Assembly: GCA_963969595.1 (NCBI GenBank)
Contig: OZ018408.1
Location: 44,393,022 to 44,457,021 of the forward strand
From: Neckera pumila
Lineage: Eukaryota; Streptophyta; Bryopsida; Hypnales; Neckeraceae
Direction: 5' to 3'
DNA: 64,000 nt
Numbering within the stretch: the stretch's first letter is position 1; every line of letters begins with the position of its first letter. The notes below the pieces were generated by a model. That model searched no databases, had not been told where the DNA came from, and was given only the letters and a program-made list of their open reading frames with translations. This document shows, one piece after another, positions 11,811 to 23,709 of the stretch. Made by a program: the position numbers and the translations under genes.

Positions 11811-13760
11811 AAGATGCTCAACGTGATACTATAAGGCAAACATGAGTGCTCATTTTCTCACAAGAAGCTCAAATATACCAAAAGAGAATAAGAAAATTGG
11901 GGAGGGATTTCATTTGCCCCCCTTCATGTTTTTAGTTTTGGTCAAGAGGTCACTCCTTTGGGGACCCCTTTCGGAACCGAGAGGCCCCTTGGGGGGTCTT
12001 GGGCCTTGCATTCACTCAACCAGCTGGTCCGGTGCTTCACCCTTGCGCCAGTTGAAATTTAAAAAAATAAAAATAAATCAAGTAAGATGCTCAACATGAT
12101 ATCATAAGACAAACACAAGAGCTTATTCTCTCATACCAAACAAGAATTAAAAAAATGGGGAGGGAATTAAACCCCCTCCCTTCATATTTTCAGTTTTAGT
12201 CAAGAGATCACCCCCTTTGATATCAAGAGGCCCTTTGGAGGGTCAGAGGCCTTGCATTCATTCAACCAGCTGGTCCGGCCCTTGCAGGTGTTGAAATTAT
12301 TTTCTTTTAAAAAAATCAAGTAAGATGCTCAATATGATATCATAAGACAAACATGAGTGCTCATTCTCTCACAACAAGCTGAAATATACCAAACAAGCAT
12401 AAAATGAATGGGAGGAGTTAACCCCTAAAGGACCATTGTCCGTTCGAGGGACAAATGGGATTTTGGGCAGGTACCTACGGGCTGAATTTTTGTTGTGATT
12501 TTTTGAAACTTTTTTTGAAGATAGAAAAACTGATAAGCTTTGTGGGAATATAATTTTTTTTCAATCGGTGCCTGGGAACAAAAGTTATGCCCAAATAAGC
12601 ACAAAACAGGGGAGAGCGGGTAGCAAAAAATATTTGCAAAAAATTAAAATTTTTTTTTTTCTTTATATATTTTCTTTATATATTATATTTCTTTATATAT
12701 TATTATTTTTTTCCTATTTGGGAAGCTTTGATTCATTTCATTTGGATTTTTTATGAGAAAGTTATGGACAATCTTGTTTTTTGGGCAATTAGAGCATCTT
12801 CTTGAAAAAAATAACTTGTAGGATTCATTTTGGAATGCAATTTTTGCAATTTTTCCAAAAAAAAAGTTCCACATGGTTAAATTTTTTTTTCTAGAACAAT
12901 CTCACCATTGGGATTAGTGCATTTTAATTCATCTGAAAGATATTAATAATTTAGATTCTCCTTCTATCTTGTACTACCGTCTACTTAATAACTTTTTTAA
13001 GAATGAAAATTAAGTTTTTTTGAATTTCTTTTTTTTTTCTAGACTCTCAACTCAATTCTCCAATATAAATATTTAAAGCTCAAAACTTTTTGTAGTGCAA
13101 AAAATTTAAGTTAAAAATGTTCAAAGTCAAAAAATCTAGTCCCGCAATGTGCTGAAAATCTTGTTTTTTTCACTTTAAACACAGATTTCTTGCAATCTGT
13201 GCAATCAAAAATTCTGAAATTTTTTCCACACATTGTCATACTAGTTAGGTATAAGATCTTATTGTTGAATGTGAAAAAAAAACAATTTTCAGACTTTTTT
13301 CCTCTTTGCACTAGAAATGGCAGTTTTGAGAGTTTTTTGGCAGAAAAATGGCCTTGGTCCTTCAAGGGTTAATCATCCCCCCCTTCATGTTTTTGGTTTT
13401 GGTCAAGAAGTCATCCTTTTAGGGACCCCTCTTGGTATTGAGAGGCCCCTTGGGGGGTCCTTGGCCTTGCATTCACTCAACCAATTGGTCTAGCCCTCGC
13501 GATAGTTGAAACTTTTTTTTTCTTAAAAAAATCTAATAAGATGCTCAACATAATATTGTATGACAAACACAAGTGCTTATACCAAGAAGCTCAAATATAC
13601 CAAACAAGAATAAAAAAAAATGGGAAGTGAGTTAATCCCCCCCCCCTTCACGTTTTTAGTTTTGGTAAAGAAGTCATCCTTTTGGGGATCCTAGGCCTTG
13701 CATTCACTCAACTAGCTAGTTTGACCCTCGCGGCAATTGAATTTTTTTGTTTTAAATTTG
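11811..13760. repeat. Four related 240–265-bp repeat units, one interrupted
   Basis: Units start near 11811, 12078, 12313 and 13533. Each begins AAGATGCTCAA, continues through GCTCAAATATACCAAA, a GGGGAGGG…TTAA… segment, CTTCATGTTTTTAGTTTTGG and a GAGAGGCCCCTTGGGG core, and ends CTTGCATTCACTCAACCA. The third unit is split by the TTAA element at 12422–13368 and resumes at 13373. Confidence 0.8.
12422..13368. mobile_element. 947-bp non-autonomous element with TTAA target duplication
   Basis: The ends are CCCCTAAAGGACCA on the left and its near inverse TGGTCCTTCAAGGG on the right (two differences in 14). They are flanked by TTAA at 12418–12421 and 13369–13372. The host is a repeat unit. The uninterrupted sister unit near 13620–13640 reads GTGAGTTAATCCCC, which is the empty site with a single TTAA. 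TTAA duplication plus CCC-starting termini is the hallmark of piggyBac-type transposition. No transposase is encoded inside, only T-rich DNA, so it would depend on a transposase from elsewhere. Confidence 0.75.
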
Positions 13761-15500
13761 TCAATTAAGATGCAAAGCTTGAGATTCATGGAAATCATTC
13801 TTAAAATATGAGGATACTGACACCAGAAGTGAGGTCACCGTACACTTGAATAGTTGAATCTATCCAAATTCTAATGCAGAACTGGAATTTGTCTCTAGAC
13901 TAGACAGCGCTAGGCCACCGCAAATTGAATTGTTGTCATATTGAAGTGAATATATTCCAAACCTAGGCTGATTTTGCTCTTGAGCTAGAGATCTTGAGAA
14001 GCCTCAAAACTAAATTGAATTTGACTTAACAATTGCACTATTGTATCTATAAGCAAATAGACAGAGATCATCAGTCTAACCTAGGTGCATTGGTTCTTGA
14101 ATTTGAGAACTCCAAGCCGTGAGCAACCTACAAAGTATCACGGAAGCACAAAATTTACAAGACCACAATGAAGATAGCATCGATCCATAGCTCTTCAGTT
14201 GAAGGTGCAACCTAATGTGGAGGTGCCTTGCCACTTCCTGCGCTTGGCTGTCCTTGTCTTGACCGCATATTTTGTTCCATAATTACTTGGTTCTTGATGC
14301 AAGTAGCCTTCATCGTATGTTACCAAGTGTAGTGTGAAGGTCAATTACGTCATTGGGAATGAGTTGTGTACTTGTGCTTTTATACATCTGGGCACTTATG
14401 AACACAAGGTGAAGGATGGGGAACTTTGCGACATGAAGGAGAGAACTCGGACTTTGATTGGAGAATAGATGGAGAGAACATCAAGTGGCACAAACTCCTC
14501 AATTTTCATGGAGGCTACAAAATAACTCTTGGACAAGCTTCTTCTGCGTCTGGATGGAGTGCTGCTAAAGACTCTTGACTTTGATAAACTTGTCCCAGTG
14601 TTGGACAATTGCAGATACTTCAGCTCCCTTAGTATGTGAAACAAGGTAACATCTGTCAAATGTTTAAGGAGATTTGAAGTGATTGACAACATTACCAAGT
14701 TGAGGGGGTCATACACATGGGCATTTATTCAGGAGAATAAATTCCCAAGTCAAAGGATGGATATGGACAAAGTTTTTGTTTTCAAATGTTAGGTGTAGGA
14801 CCTGGAAGTAGAGTTGACCTGGTGAAGCAAATGCAAAGTGGAGGGTGGCTTCAGGACGCATGGATAATATTTGATCATGTCAAATGCGTCAAAGGTTGGA
14901 CTAACATGGCATGGCATGTATATAATTCCGTTTATTGTTGTATAATGACCATTGTTTTCTAGGTCTGTACTATATTCATCAAAGAAAATATAGTGAGATT
15001 AAAAGGGCCACTACTTGCATTACAATGACGTCAAAGGACCCAAAACCTGCAAGCAATGACTGTATTTGTATTGATTGCATGATGTTATTTTGCTTGAAGT
15101 GCCTAAGTATATGACCTCGGCATCCCGAGGCCATTCATAGTGTGCACCCTATATCCTTTATCCTTAATTGTAGGCATGATAGAAGACTAGTTTTCATTGC
15201 CATCCGCATTCACTTGGGCCTTCTGCCAACATGTTGACTAGCCCCTAAACCTTTATTCTTCCACGGTAATAGGTATAGTTTGGTCATACTCTGACATACC
15301 AACCACAGTAATAGGGGACGGACCCTAAACCCATGACATGACAACAAAAGCTTTGATTTACATTTGAAACGTTCCTATAGGTACTAGCTTTTGGAGCATT
15401 CTTTTTGCATGCCTGCCGAGCTGTAAAGTCTGCAATTTGCTATAAAATTCCGGGCGCCCTACCATTTTTATTGGCCTTACCTATACATTTTTCTTTCAAC
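13761..15500. other. Non-coding stretch, no gene recognised
   Basis: The longest open frame (about 106 codons on the minus strand near 14396–14716) has no recognisable motif and no supporting neighbour. I see no clear repeats beyond short AT tracts. It may be old transposon sequence. Confidence 0.4.
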
Positions 15501-15599
15501 AGTTCTAAATTTTGAGTCTGAATAGTATGAAAAATAGTTTCCTTAAACAGCAAGACAATTTTTCATATATAGTCAATAGAATTTCTACATTGATGTCAT

Positions 15600-15965
15600 T
15601 TAGTTTTTTAAAAATTTCATCCATCCATTCTTCTACTTTCATCCAATTTTTTCATCCATCCTTTTTTCTACTTTCATCCATTTTTTCATCCATTAATTCC
15701 TCTACTTTCATCCATTGCTTCCATCTCCTTCCATATGCATCCCGTAACTTCCACCATCCCAATTTTCAGCAAATTCTTTCCAACTTTCCATTCACTTTCA
15801 GTCTAAACCAAGAATAATTCCATCCATATTAAGGTTTGCTTTCAATCCATTTTAATTTTTTTTGCCTCACTTTTTACTTTTTTGTCCAAGATCTATGCTC
15901 CCTGCTTACCATTCCCTGCCCATTGCTTGTCGCTCCCTGCTCTTCGCTCGTATACTAGCAACGTT
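15600..15965. repeat. TTTCATCCATTTT-type tandem repeat, inverse of the 2.6–3.1 kb block
   Basis: Repeated CTTTCATCCATTTTTTCATCC phrases (15610–15725) are followed by a run of GCTCCCTGCT-type subrepeats (15890–15950). Read on the other strand, this is the same order of two motifs found at 2690–3110, so the two blocks are in opposite orientation about 13 kb apart. Confidence 0.65.
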
Positions 15966-16341
15966 GGATCTAACTGATAGGGAAAGGCGTTCATGATCAG
16001 CAATCTAGTAACAACTCGCTTGGCTAGCAAAATCTTGAAGTACACAGTTCCACTTTTCGCTGGGCTTAAGGCTTAAGATAGTGTGTTTGGGGATACGAGT
16101 GCGAGAATCGGCATCTTTGTGTTTAGGATTTGAGACGGTCTGGAATTGACGGACGAGTGGCTGTTGGACATTGTGCGCTCAGGGCATGGCTGTATACGAT
16201 GGCCTTTCTTCCTCTTTTGACTACTCATTTGTTACTCCTAAAATCTCTCACATCGTAGGCAAGGGATCAATCCTATCGTGGTACCGCATTGGTCCTCCTC
16301 CACATTGTTTCCCTAGAGGTAAGGGTTTTTGAAGGTCTTAC

Positions 16342-16893
16342 ATGGCTTGTGAGCGGGACGTTAAAGAGGGGTCTGCCAATGAATATCTGGTTTTCACCAA
16401 AGTGACAATCCTGGACATCGTGACTGTTGACGAGGTCCGAAAGTCTCTTCCAAAGATGGTCTATCTATATGTCGCTAAGGAAGAAATTCTCGTAGCCAAA
16501 TTGATGGTGGGGCTTGGTCACAAGGCTGCCTTGTTGAGGTTGCTTACTACCCTTATGTACAAACTGAACACCCTAGGACTGGATGATGAGATTGCTATAT
16601 TAAGATCTTCCCGGTTTAGTGATATCAGGCAAAAGAAAGAAGCGGATCAGGCTTTCAAGCCAATAGGAACTTGTGCCATAGATGATGCATGGCCCACCTT
16701 TGTTTTTGAAATTGGATTATCGGAATCAATGGGACAATTGCAAAATGACGCACGCTTTTGGCTCACTTGTAGTAATTCTCAAACAAACATAATCCTTTGC
16801 ATTCACATCAACAAGGCTTGCTGGCAGATGGAAGTGGAGCAATGGGAGGTTACAGCTGTGTCGTACGCGCAATCTAGGCATAAGTATCCTTAA
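16342..16893 (+). CDS. PD-(D/E)XK nuclease-like protein, 183 residues
   Basis: This open frame of 183 residues has no internal stop. Its C-terminal half shows KEADQAFKP, then WPTFVFEIGLSES, LQNDARFWL, and a hydrophobic strand ending in INKA. That order (acidic residue, then E-x-G-x-S-E-S, then NDA-x-WL) resembles a family of uncharacterised restriction-endonuclease-fold proteins common in fungi and seen in some plants; this rests on remembered family patterns. The N-terminal half shows no motif I know. An ATG-initiated 48-codon frame at 16186–16332 ends beside a GAG|GTAAGG donor-like site and may be a leader exon. The gene sits between two transposon-type ORFs, so a mobile or transferred origin is possible. 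It may be the end of a larger, decayed gene. Confidence 0.5.
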   Translation: MACERDVKEGSANEYLVFTKVTILDIVTVDEVRKSLPKMVYLYVAKEEILVAKLMVGLGHKAALLRLLTTLMYKLNTLGLDDEIAILRSSRFSDIRQKKEADQAFKPIGTCAIDDAWPTFVFEIGLSESMGQLQNDARFWLTCSNSQTNIILCIHINKACWQMEVEQWEVTAVSYAQSRHKYP

Positions 16894-17959
16894 CACAAAA
16901 ATGTGCCAAGATAACACAAAATATTGTCCCAGGGAATTTCCGGATTCTATGTAGCATATTCTAGCTATCCGGCTTTTCTATATTTCTTTCTTTTCACCTA
17001 CTCCACATTTTCCGGATCCTTTCACAATCCGGACCATAAACTATCCGGAATCCGGTTTACGTCTCTTCTTCCAATCCGGTTTTCAATACCTTTGTTTTAC
17101 CTTCAAAGGGTCCACTAGTTGATCTTTTGAGGGGGTAGGGACTTCACCACTCTTATTCTCCTACAATTCTAACAAACACAAATAACAACACCCGAGTATT
17201 CAAAAGGTTGCAGCAAGACGAAAAGATCCGGATCCTCACAACTCCCGGATGGCGACTCCGGACAGCAGGTCACTCAGGAATACTTCACTCTCCTCTACTA
17301 CAACGACAGATCTTAGAGTCCGGAATAAGTATGGGGGTGTGATCTTTCTAGATGTTAGATGAATCTTGAGGTTGGCAGATCTTCTGAACAGGTGGGGGCT
17401 TCCTTGGGCGGGCGCTTACCTTCGCACGGATTGACAACCGGACTCGCTTCCCCACTAATCTGTGATTTGGACTACTCTTCTAGTAGTTTAAAGACATTGT
17501 GCGCAGCTCCTAAGTCAACAATCCAACAACATTACAATAGCACACTCTCGACTCAGACCGTATTCTCCTAAATCCGGATTCCTCCTCACCTGTCCTTTCC
17601 TTCCAACAGCCAGACCACAGGTCAACACAATCCGGATACACTGATAAAACAAAAATGCATACCCGAGGGCTCAGATTTCAAAATGGGAATGAAATACAAT
17701 TGAATATCAACTAGGAGGGAATGAGGGGCAACTAACTTGCCCGCCCTTAAAAACCCAAAACAAAGCCAAAGTCAACATCCTAAAAGCAAAAAGGGCTCCC
17801 CACAAACCGGGGCAATCTCACACACATACCAAGGAAATCCCGAATAAACCGGGAAGTCCTTATCCCTAAGTTTCCGGAAACCGGGCCCACGCTTGGAATC
17901 CGGTTCCGGGACAAAACTATCTAAATCCTAATCCACCTCTACAAGTAGTCCCCTTCTAA

Positions 17960-20010
17960 CTACTTGGCCACCCAAGATTTCTTTGAACTCCCGGCTCCCT
18001 GTTTGGCTGTCAGCTTACCGCAACTCTTCGCTGGCATCATTTTGGCGGCGCGAGGCGGATTCTGACGGGTTGCAGGAGACGTCTCCTCCTCCTCCGTATC
18101 TTCCTCAGATTCTGAGCCTGACTCAAACTCACCAGACTCGGAATCTTCAATCTGTTGCTTCACCGGCTTCTTACTTTCCGGTTTCCGCTTCTCAGACTTC
18201 CGGAGTTTCAGTTGCCTCTCAGGTTCCACCATCTCGAGTTCTTCATCCGGATCCGAGATTTCGGCCTCCACTATTTCCGTCCTCTTGTTCAGCCGGGTTT
18301 CCGGCCTAGGTTCCGGTCTCGCCACTGGAGCCGGATCTCCTAAGTCAATCAATTGTGTACCCCGTGCTGGTGACTGTTCCAACATATGAGGGAATCTCTT
18401 CGGGTATTCTCTTGCTGGATTTATTGTCCCCAACTCTTCTAACAGATCTCTCCGGATCGGCAACCTCTACCCAGCCTTTCCGGATCCCGTCGGAGACTGT
18501 GAGGAAGGGGCAAAAGTATTTACCGTGCCCACTTCGGAAAATGACTCGAGGAAGGCACCCTAGGCATCTTAAACAGGGACTTTAAGCCTAGATCCTCTTG
18601 TGTCCCGGAAGTTCCAACTCCGTGTTTGCCCGGGGACTCCATGAAGATATCCGGAAGTAGCCCAAAGTCGTCTTTGGCCACATCCAGATGACCCAGCAGT
18701 TGCCGCATCTCGTCCAAAACGATCTTCATCTTGGCCTCGTAATCGACCAGGACTTGCAGCACTCTGGATCCGGTAACAATGCCGTCGTTCTCGAGTTTCT
18801 TCGTGTAAAGCGCGGACCGGATGATCTGATGTTCCAGTTCTTCTACCAGCACCTTCAAATCCCTGACTAGCTTCAGGGCATCCGTCTCCTTCTTCCAGGC
18901 TGAGATCAACTGCCTCTCCATCTAGTAGAACTTGTTTTTGTAGTGATCCCATTCCGCCTTAAGCAGCTCAATTTGCTTGTCCTTCTCTTGGAGTAGTGCC
19001 GGATCGGGTCTCTTCCGGAGTTCGTTGAAGATCTGATCCGTTTCAACATTTAACTCCCTGGCGACGCCCGTGATGACCTCTGCCATCTCGGCGTGCATCT
19101 TCCGGCACTGCACCATTCATCGGGTTCCGGCCTCATAGAAGTTGGATACATCGGAAGGTTCCGGTGATGGCTGGGTCAGGGACGGATTCGGTTCCGGCAT
19201 GTCCAAACTCGTTCTTCGTGCGTCTGGATTGGTTGTCTTCTGTCGCTTCTTCTTCTCCAGCGGCTTCGGTTCCGGATCCTCCTCTTCTTCTTCTTCTTCT
19301 TCTCCTAGTGCCGCTTCTCCCGTCGGCTTCAACTCTTCCGTGAATCCATACTTCAGGATCTGCATTCCGGTCTCATAGGCAACTTGTTCCTGCGGAATCA
19401 TGAAATCAAAATGATGATACATGTGAAACAAGTAAGTGCTGAGCGGACTCTGCTTGGCCTTGTCGATAGCCACCACCATCTTCTTGACCTTCTGGTGGAT
19501 TATGGTCGCCCAGTTCACGACCCGGCCTTCGATTGCTCCGAAAATCGTATTCGCCACCGTAACCGTAATTCTGGTTGGCTTTTCCGGATACACGATGGGA
19601 ATCAGGAAATTCAGTAATCGCCTATGGCGCTCATCGATACAGTCACTAACGGTGAAACCCTCCTTCCGGTGCGGCGGTTTCTTGAACTTCCCTTCATAAA
19701 ACTTATCCGTCCGGGTTGCATTTCCGGATCTGGACTGCTTCAACCCGTAAGTTTCCGCCCACATCCCTTTCGTCCAAGAGGCCCACCGACCTCTTGGCGT
19801 CGGCTCGAACTGATTTGGCGTCCCTATAACCAGCTCACGAAAAAAATCTTCACTCCTAACTGTCCAGGAGTGCTGGATGAACCCGATACACCCTAGTTTG
19901 AAGAGATCTTCCTCTAACTCTAAGCGCTCAGCAGAGTCTGACGGAATGACTGGGTACAGGAGCTTGACATAAGGAATAGTCTTCTGCCTCTGCGCCGATG
20001 ATTCCGCCAT
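17960..20010 (-). pseudogene. Decayed plant transposon-type ORF (copy 2)
   Basis: The minus-strand reading frame starts at 20010 and gives 297 residues: a conserved N-terminal domain (LGCIGF, TKGMWAETYG, ERHRRLLNFLIPIV, TIFGAI, VVNW) and a run of about nine glutamates. An in-frame TGA (19117–19119) is followed directly by 64 more residues, then a TAG (18922–18924), and then a coiled-coil segment to about 18530. A frameshift leads into an acidic/basic tail ending at 17960. It aligns through every section with the plus-strand copy at 7850–9613 but is clearly diverged, so the two are family members rather than a recent duplicate. Both stops could be C-to-T changes from Arg or Gln codons, as expected from methylated transposon DNA. 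CCGGA/TCCGG words are very dense through 16930–20480. Confidence 0.65.
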
Positions 20011-20487
20011 CTTCTTGACCTACAATCCGGTGCAATCAGCACCCTCCTTTCCTTCTCTCCCTATCCGGCCTAACTCACCACTCTTTCACTCTTCAAAAAA
20101 AAACGCGCTCCAAAATCTGTAGGCACACACACCTCCTCGAGCGGAAGAAATAGGGAGAAAAACGAAAGGCCCATTTGCTTAAGTACCCGGCCAATGACCG
20201 ACACCCGTTGGTTTGGCCATTTAATGCGCCGCCATTGCAAACGGATTCCTAGTTTTCATAGGCCAAACCCCTAGTTCGTAGGTTGCCTGAATCCGGATCC
20301 CATTCCAGTTTCCGGATTCCGGCAAAAGTCCGTTTCTTACCTATTCTACAAGTTTTTGTAAGTTGGGACTTCCTGACTACCTAGTTTCTACTAAATGTTC
20401 CGGTTTCTGGCTTCACTACTACAAATTTTTGAAAATATTTACGGAATTGATCCTAAACTAATCCGGATTTCTAAATATTGATATTGC

Positions 20488-20724
20488 GTGTTCCCACAAG
20501 CTGCCCAACAAGCACACTGCACTGTTGCACATTATCTTTCTACCATTAGCTGCATTCAGAGAGTTTTATTGGGAGCAAGGATTACCTACAAGGGGCCACC
20601 TTTGCAATTCCTAGTAGCAAAGGTTTTTGATAGGGTGCCTCCAGGTCTTGCAGTTGGTGCCCTGGATTTAACCGCTGCTAAGCTCCAGACTTGGAATGAC
20701 TCTTTTTGGCGGGTGTTTCATTGA
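20488..20724 (+). CDS. Short unrecognised ORF fragment
   Basis: This gives 78 residues with a well-balanced composition (YKGPPLQFLVAKVFDRVPPG, then a Leu/Ala segment and a WNDSFW end). I do not recognise the family. There is no obvious intron signal or promoter. It could be an exon or relic of a captured gene, and is included because its composition is more protein-like than the surrounding frames. Confidence 0.2.
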   Translation: MFPQAAQQAHCTVAHYLSTISCIQRVLLGARITYKGPPLQFLVAKVFDRVPPGLAVGALDLTAAKLQTWNDSFWRVFH

Positions 20725-21413
20725 CTTTTGGTAAGGTGCCTAAACAATATTTGGTTTTGCCTTGCAGTTTAGTGGCAACAAGCAAGAGAAAGTTTCCTTT
20801 GAGGTCCCCAACTTTGGGGTTGAGGTCTTCACGCAGTGCGTGAATTTCCTTTTGAATTTCCCTTCTAACTCCTCAAACATCTCCAGTGAAAAATTACAAC
20901 AAACCCAATTAAACAAATAATTCATATGTAATACACATTGACAAATGATCGAACAACAAAGGAAAAGGCAACAAAATATTGTTGATGTACCTTCATCTGA
21001 ATATTGTCATGCAACAATGCATCAACCTTCAATTTTAAAGTCTTCACCTCACTTGCATCTCCTACTCAAACCTTGGATTGCATGCTCATCTTCAACTTCA
21101 TTTGAGCACTTAGAGCCTCAACTGTAGACATCCTCTATTGATTGATAATTTCCAGGTGAAGCTTGACTTGTTTGAGTTCCACAAGGATAACATGGTTCCA
21201 GTTGCAGAAGGTGGATCCTTCAACTAGAAGCCTTGGAGCTACTTTTGCAACTAGGTCACCAACTTGCACACTTGAAAAAAGAAACACAAACAAACATTAA
21301 TACAAAATTCAAACTATATCAGAAGCTCCCACATTGCAGTAAATCTTGCATCTAGCAGTGACGCTGTGGGTAGATTAACCAACACAAAAAAGAGATAGTT
21401 TACTCAAGTATTG

Positions 21414-21627
21414 CCTTAAGGCATAGTTGTCACATTAGACAGACTGTCCGTCCAATCCGTCTGATATGTCCGCCTATCCGGGACATCCAAAGACCCTCAT
21501 TTGTCTAATGTGACTACTTTAAGATAGTTACATTGTTTGTCCGGTCCATCCAAATTGTCTGATATGTCCGCCCATCTGAGACGTCTAGTGTTTTTAAATT
21601 GCCTAATGTGACAAAAATGCCTTAAGG
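21414..21627. mobile_element. 214-bp MITE with ~27-bp terminal inverted repeats
   Basis: The left end CCTTAAGGCATAGTTGTCAC matches the inverse of the right end (CCTTAAGGCATTTTTGTCAC on the other strand) with two differences, and similarity continues to ATTAGRC. Inside, a ~50-bp motif with GTCCGYCCA…CTGATATGTCCGCC occurs twice in direct orientation. No coding capacity. The target duplication is unclear. Confidence 0.65.
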
Positions 21628-23480
21628 TTCTGAACTACATATAGGTAGATTGTACCTAGAACCTCATGCTTCCAAAATTTGTAGCTATCCGCTAACATGT
21701 CTTCTAGAAACGATGCAGTAATAGTTTCATCCAGACTACTTACCATCTTGTATCACCGCATCAACTCCTCCACAAAAATCACTTCAACCATACTATTTGT
21801 GATTCCTAAAGACCAAACCTTTCCTCCTTCAGCCTTGCCTCTTCTTCCTCCTTTCTTGGCTCCCTTCTTGGCTCCCTTCATAGCTTTACCTTTCCCACCC
21901 ATCTTCTCAAGTAGACCTAATAAAGCTTGTAATTTCAAAACTCAAAAGCCAAAGTAAGTGAACTAGGAAATTCATGATTAAAACATGAGAGTCAAACCCT
22001 AAATTATATAACCTTACTTGTATAGAGGTCGTGGTAGCAATAGTAGCCTACGATCAAAAACAAACTAACCTAGAAAAACTGTACAAAGATGTCCAGGCTG
22101 CTTACCAAATGTTGCTTTGTTACACCTCAATCACAGAATTTCCCCAATCAAAGAAAGAGCTCACTCGTCGACAATGAAAGCACAGAGTCCGTGTACGATG
22201 ACACAAAAAATTGCAACACACATCCTATTCTATCAAAGGCTCAGCAGAAGAGCAATTGCTTAGCGCCAACGCAGCCAAAACCTGGATTGACTTCCTATTG
22301 TTCTCCAAATTACCTAAATAGCTAATTTTCATAACACTTCCTCACCTTCTTAAATGGCACCTCTAACCCAAAACAAAGCAATGACAACGGAGAACGGAAG
22401 CCACCATCGGAAGCCCCAATTGGACAAGCCTCAATTGAACTCGCAAGCATAAGCGAATTGCTACAAAACTGGTTGCAAAATGAATCAATTGTGTTTGAAC
22501 GGCACAAGAAAGTGAATCACGTGGAAACGTAGCAAGGAGCTTTGCACGGAATTGCCAAGAGCATTAAACCTCAGAACTTGAAGGGCAAATTGATTGGATC
22601 TAGAAATGATTGCGGGAATTGGTGGGGGGTGGGGTGGTAGGGCACAAAGAATTGGATTTTGTAAAAAGCAGCAAGGAAATTTGCACACAATCGACTAGAG
22701 TGTGAAACCCTAAAACCAACAAGGGTGAAATGTAAAGGACTATCGGCAAATTGAGGCTGAGACAATAGTGCTTATCGATAACTCTTTAATGTCACATTCT
22801 ATAATATCACCTCTACTGCCTTTGTCAAACTCTAGGGAACGTTTCCCTTCAAATGTCACTTTGTTATTTGTAGCTTTATCGACACATGGCGAATATTGGT
22901 GCCAAAGTCACTTGGCAGTGAGCTTGGTGCTCCTCCAACATGCTTCACTCAATCCTCTTCTTCTTTTTTGCTCCACCGTAGCGCTTGGCTTGCATTTGCG
23001 ATTGATCAAGCGCAGACGGAGCTGCCTACGAGCATTCAAGGTACTGTTCTTCCCTGTCCACAGCAAACATTAGATGTTCCTAAGTCCAAGCATTTTAGCC
23101 TTTTCACAAGGTTTTTTTCAATTGTTGGTGTCTGAAGGTACTTGGTCTAGGGATGTGTTCTAGGATTTTGTTTCAGGATGGCTTCACTCCTAGACTAAAT
23201 TGGCTTGTGCCAAATCAATTGAAAATGCACGTATCTTTGAGTTGCAGGTTTACCGAAGCAATATTTCAGCAAGTCCCTTGCTTGCAGGTTGTCATGCACA
23301 TAGTTTTTCTGCCATGAATTTAAATTGCATTTTGAATAACATGTTGGCCACACTTACCAAAAGAACAATGTTTATCTGAAGGCTAGGACAGTAAGTTTTT
23401 GTTTTGAATAAACACACTACGATAGGGTTGGAGCTTGAAATCGAGGCTTACAGTGGGATTCCTCAAACAAGGTGATACAA
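21628..23480. other. Non-coding stretch, no gene recognised
   Basis: Several 60–100-codon frames exist on both strands, none with motifs. A short degenerate tandem of CTTGGCTCCCTT lies near 21856–21880. No other structure is clear. Confidence 0.35.
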
Positions 23481-23481
23481 A

Positions 23482-23709
23482 ATGCAGGACATTAAAGGTG
23501 GAGGAGATCCACCAAAACCAGATTCCAACAAGCTGGAATTGGAAATGTTGAAGGAGATGCCGAAAGCAGGCTATGACAGAGTGCAAGTAGAAGAGAGGCA
23601 AAAGCAAAGGACGGTGGAAACGGTGCAAGAACTTACTTCCCATATCAAAGATAAGGCTGCAGAGAAGACTGTCAAACTAGGGAAAATCGCAAAGAATATT
23701 GTCAAGTAG
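23482..23709 (+). CDS. Hypothetical small hydrophilic protein
   Basis: This gives 75 residues, strongly charged (Lys/Glu-rich), with a helical look and no cysteine or membrane segment, ending in KIAKNIVK. An AATGCAG|GAC acceptor-like site sits at its start, so it could be a terminal exon rather than a whole gene. I do not recognise it. Confidence 0.25.
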   Translation: MQDIKGGGDPPKPDSNKLELEMLKEMPKAGYDRVQVEERQKQRTVETVQELTSHIKDKAAEKTVKLGKIAKNIVK

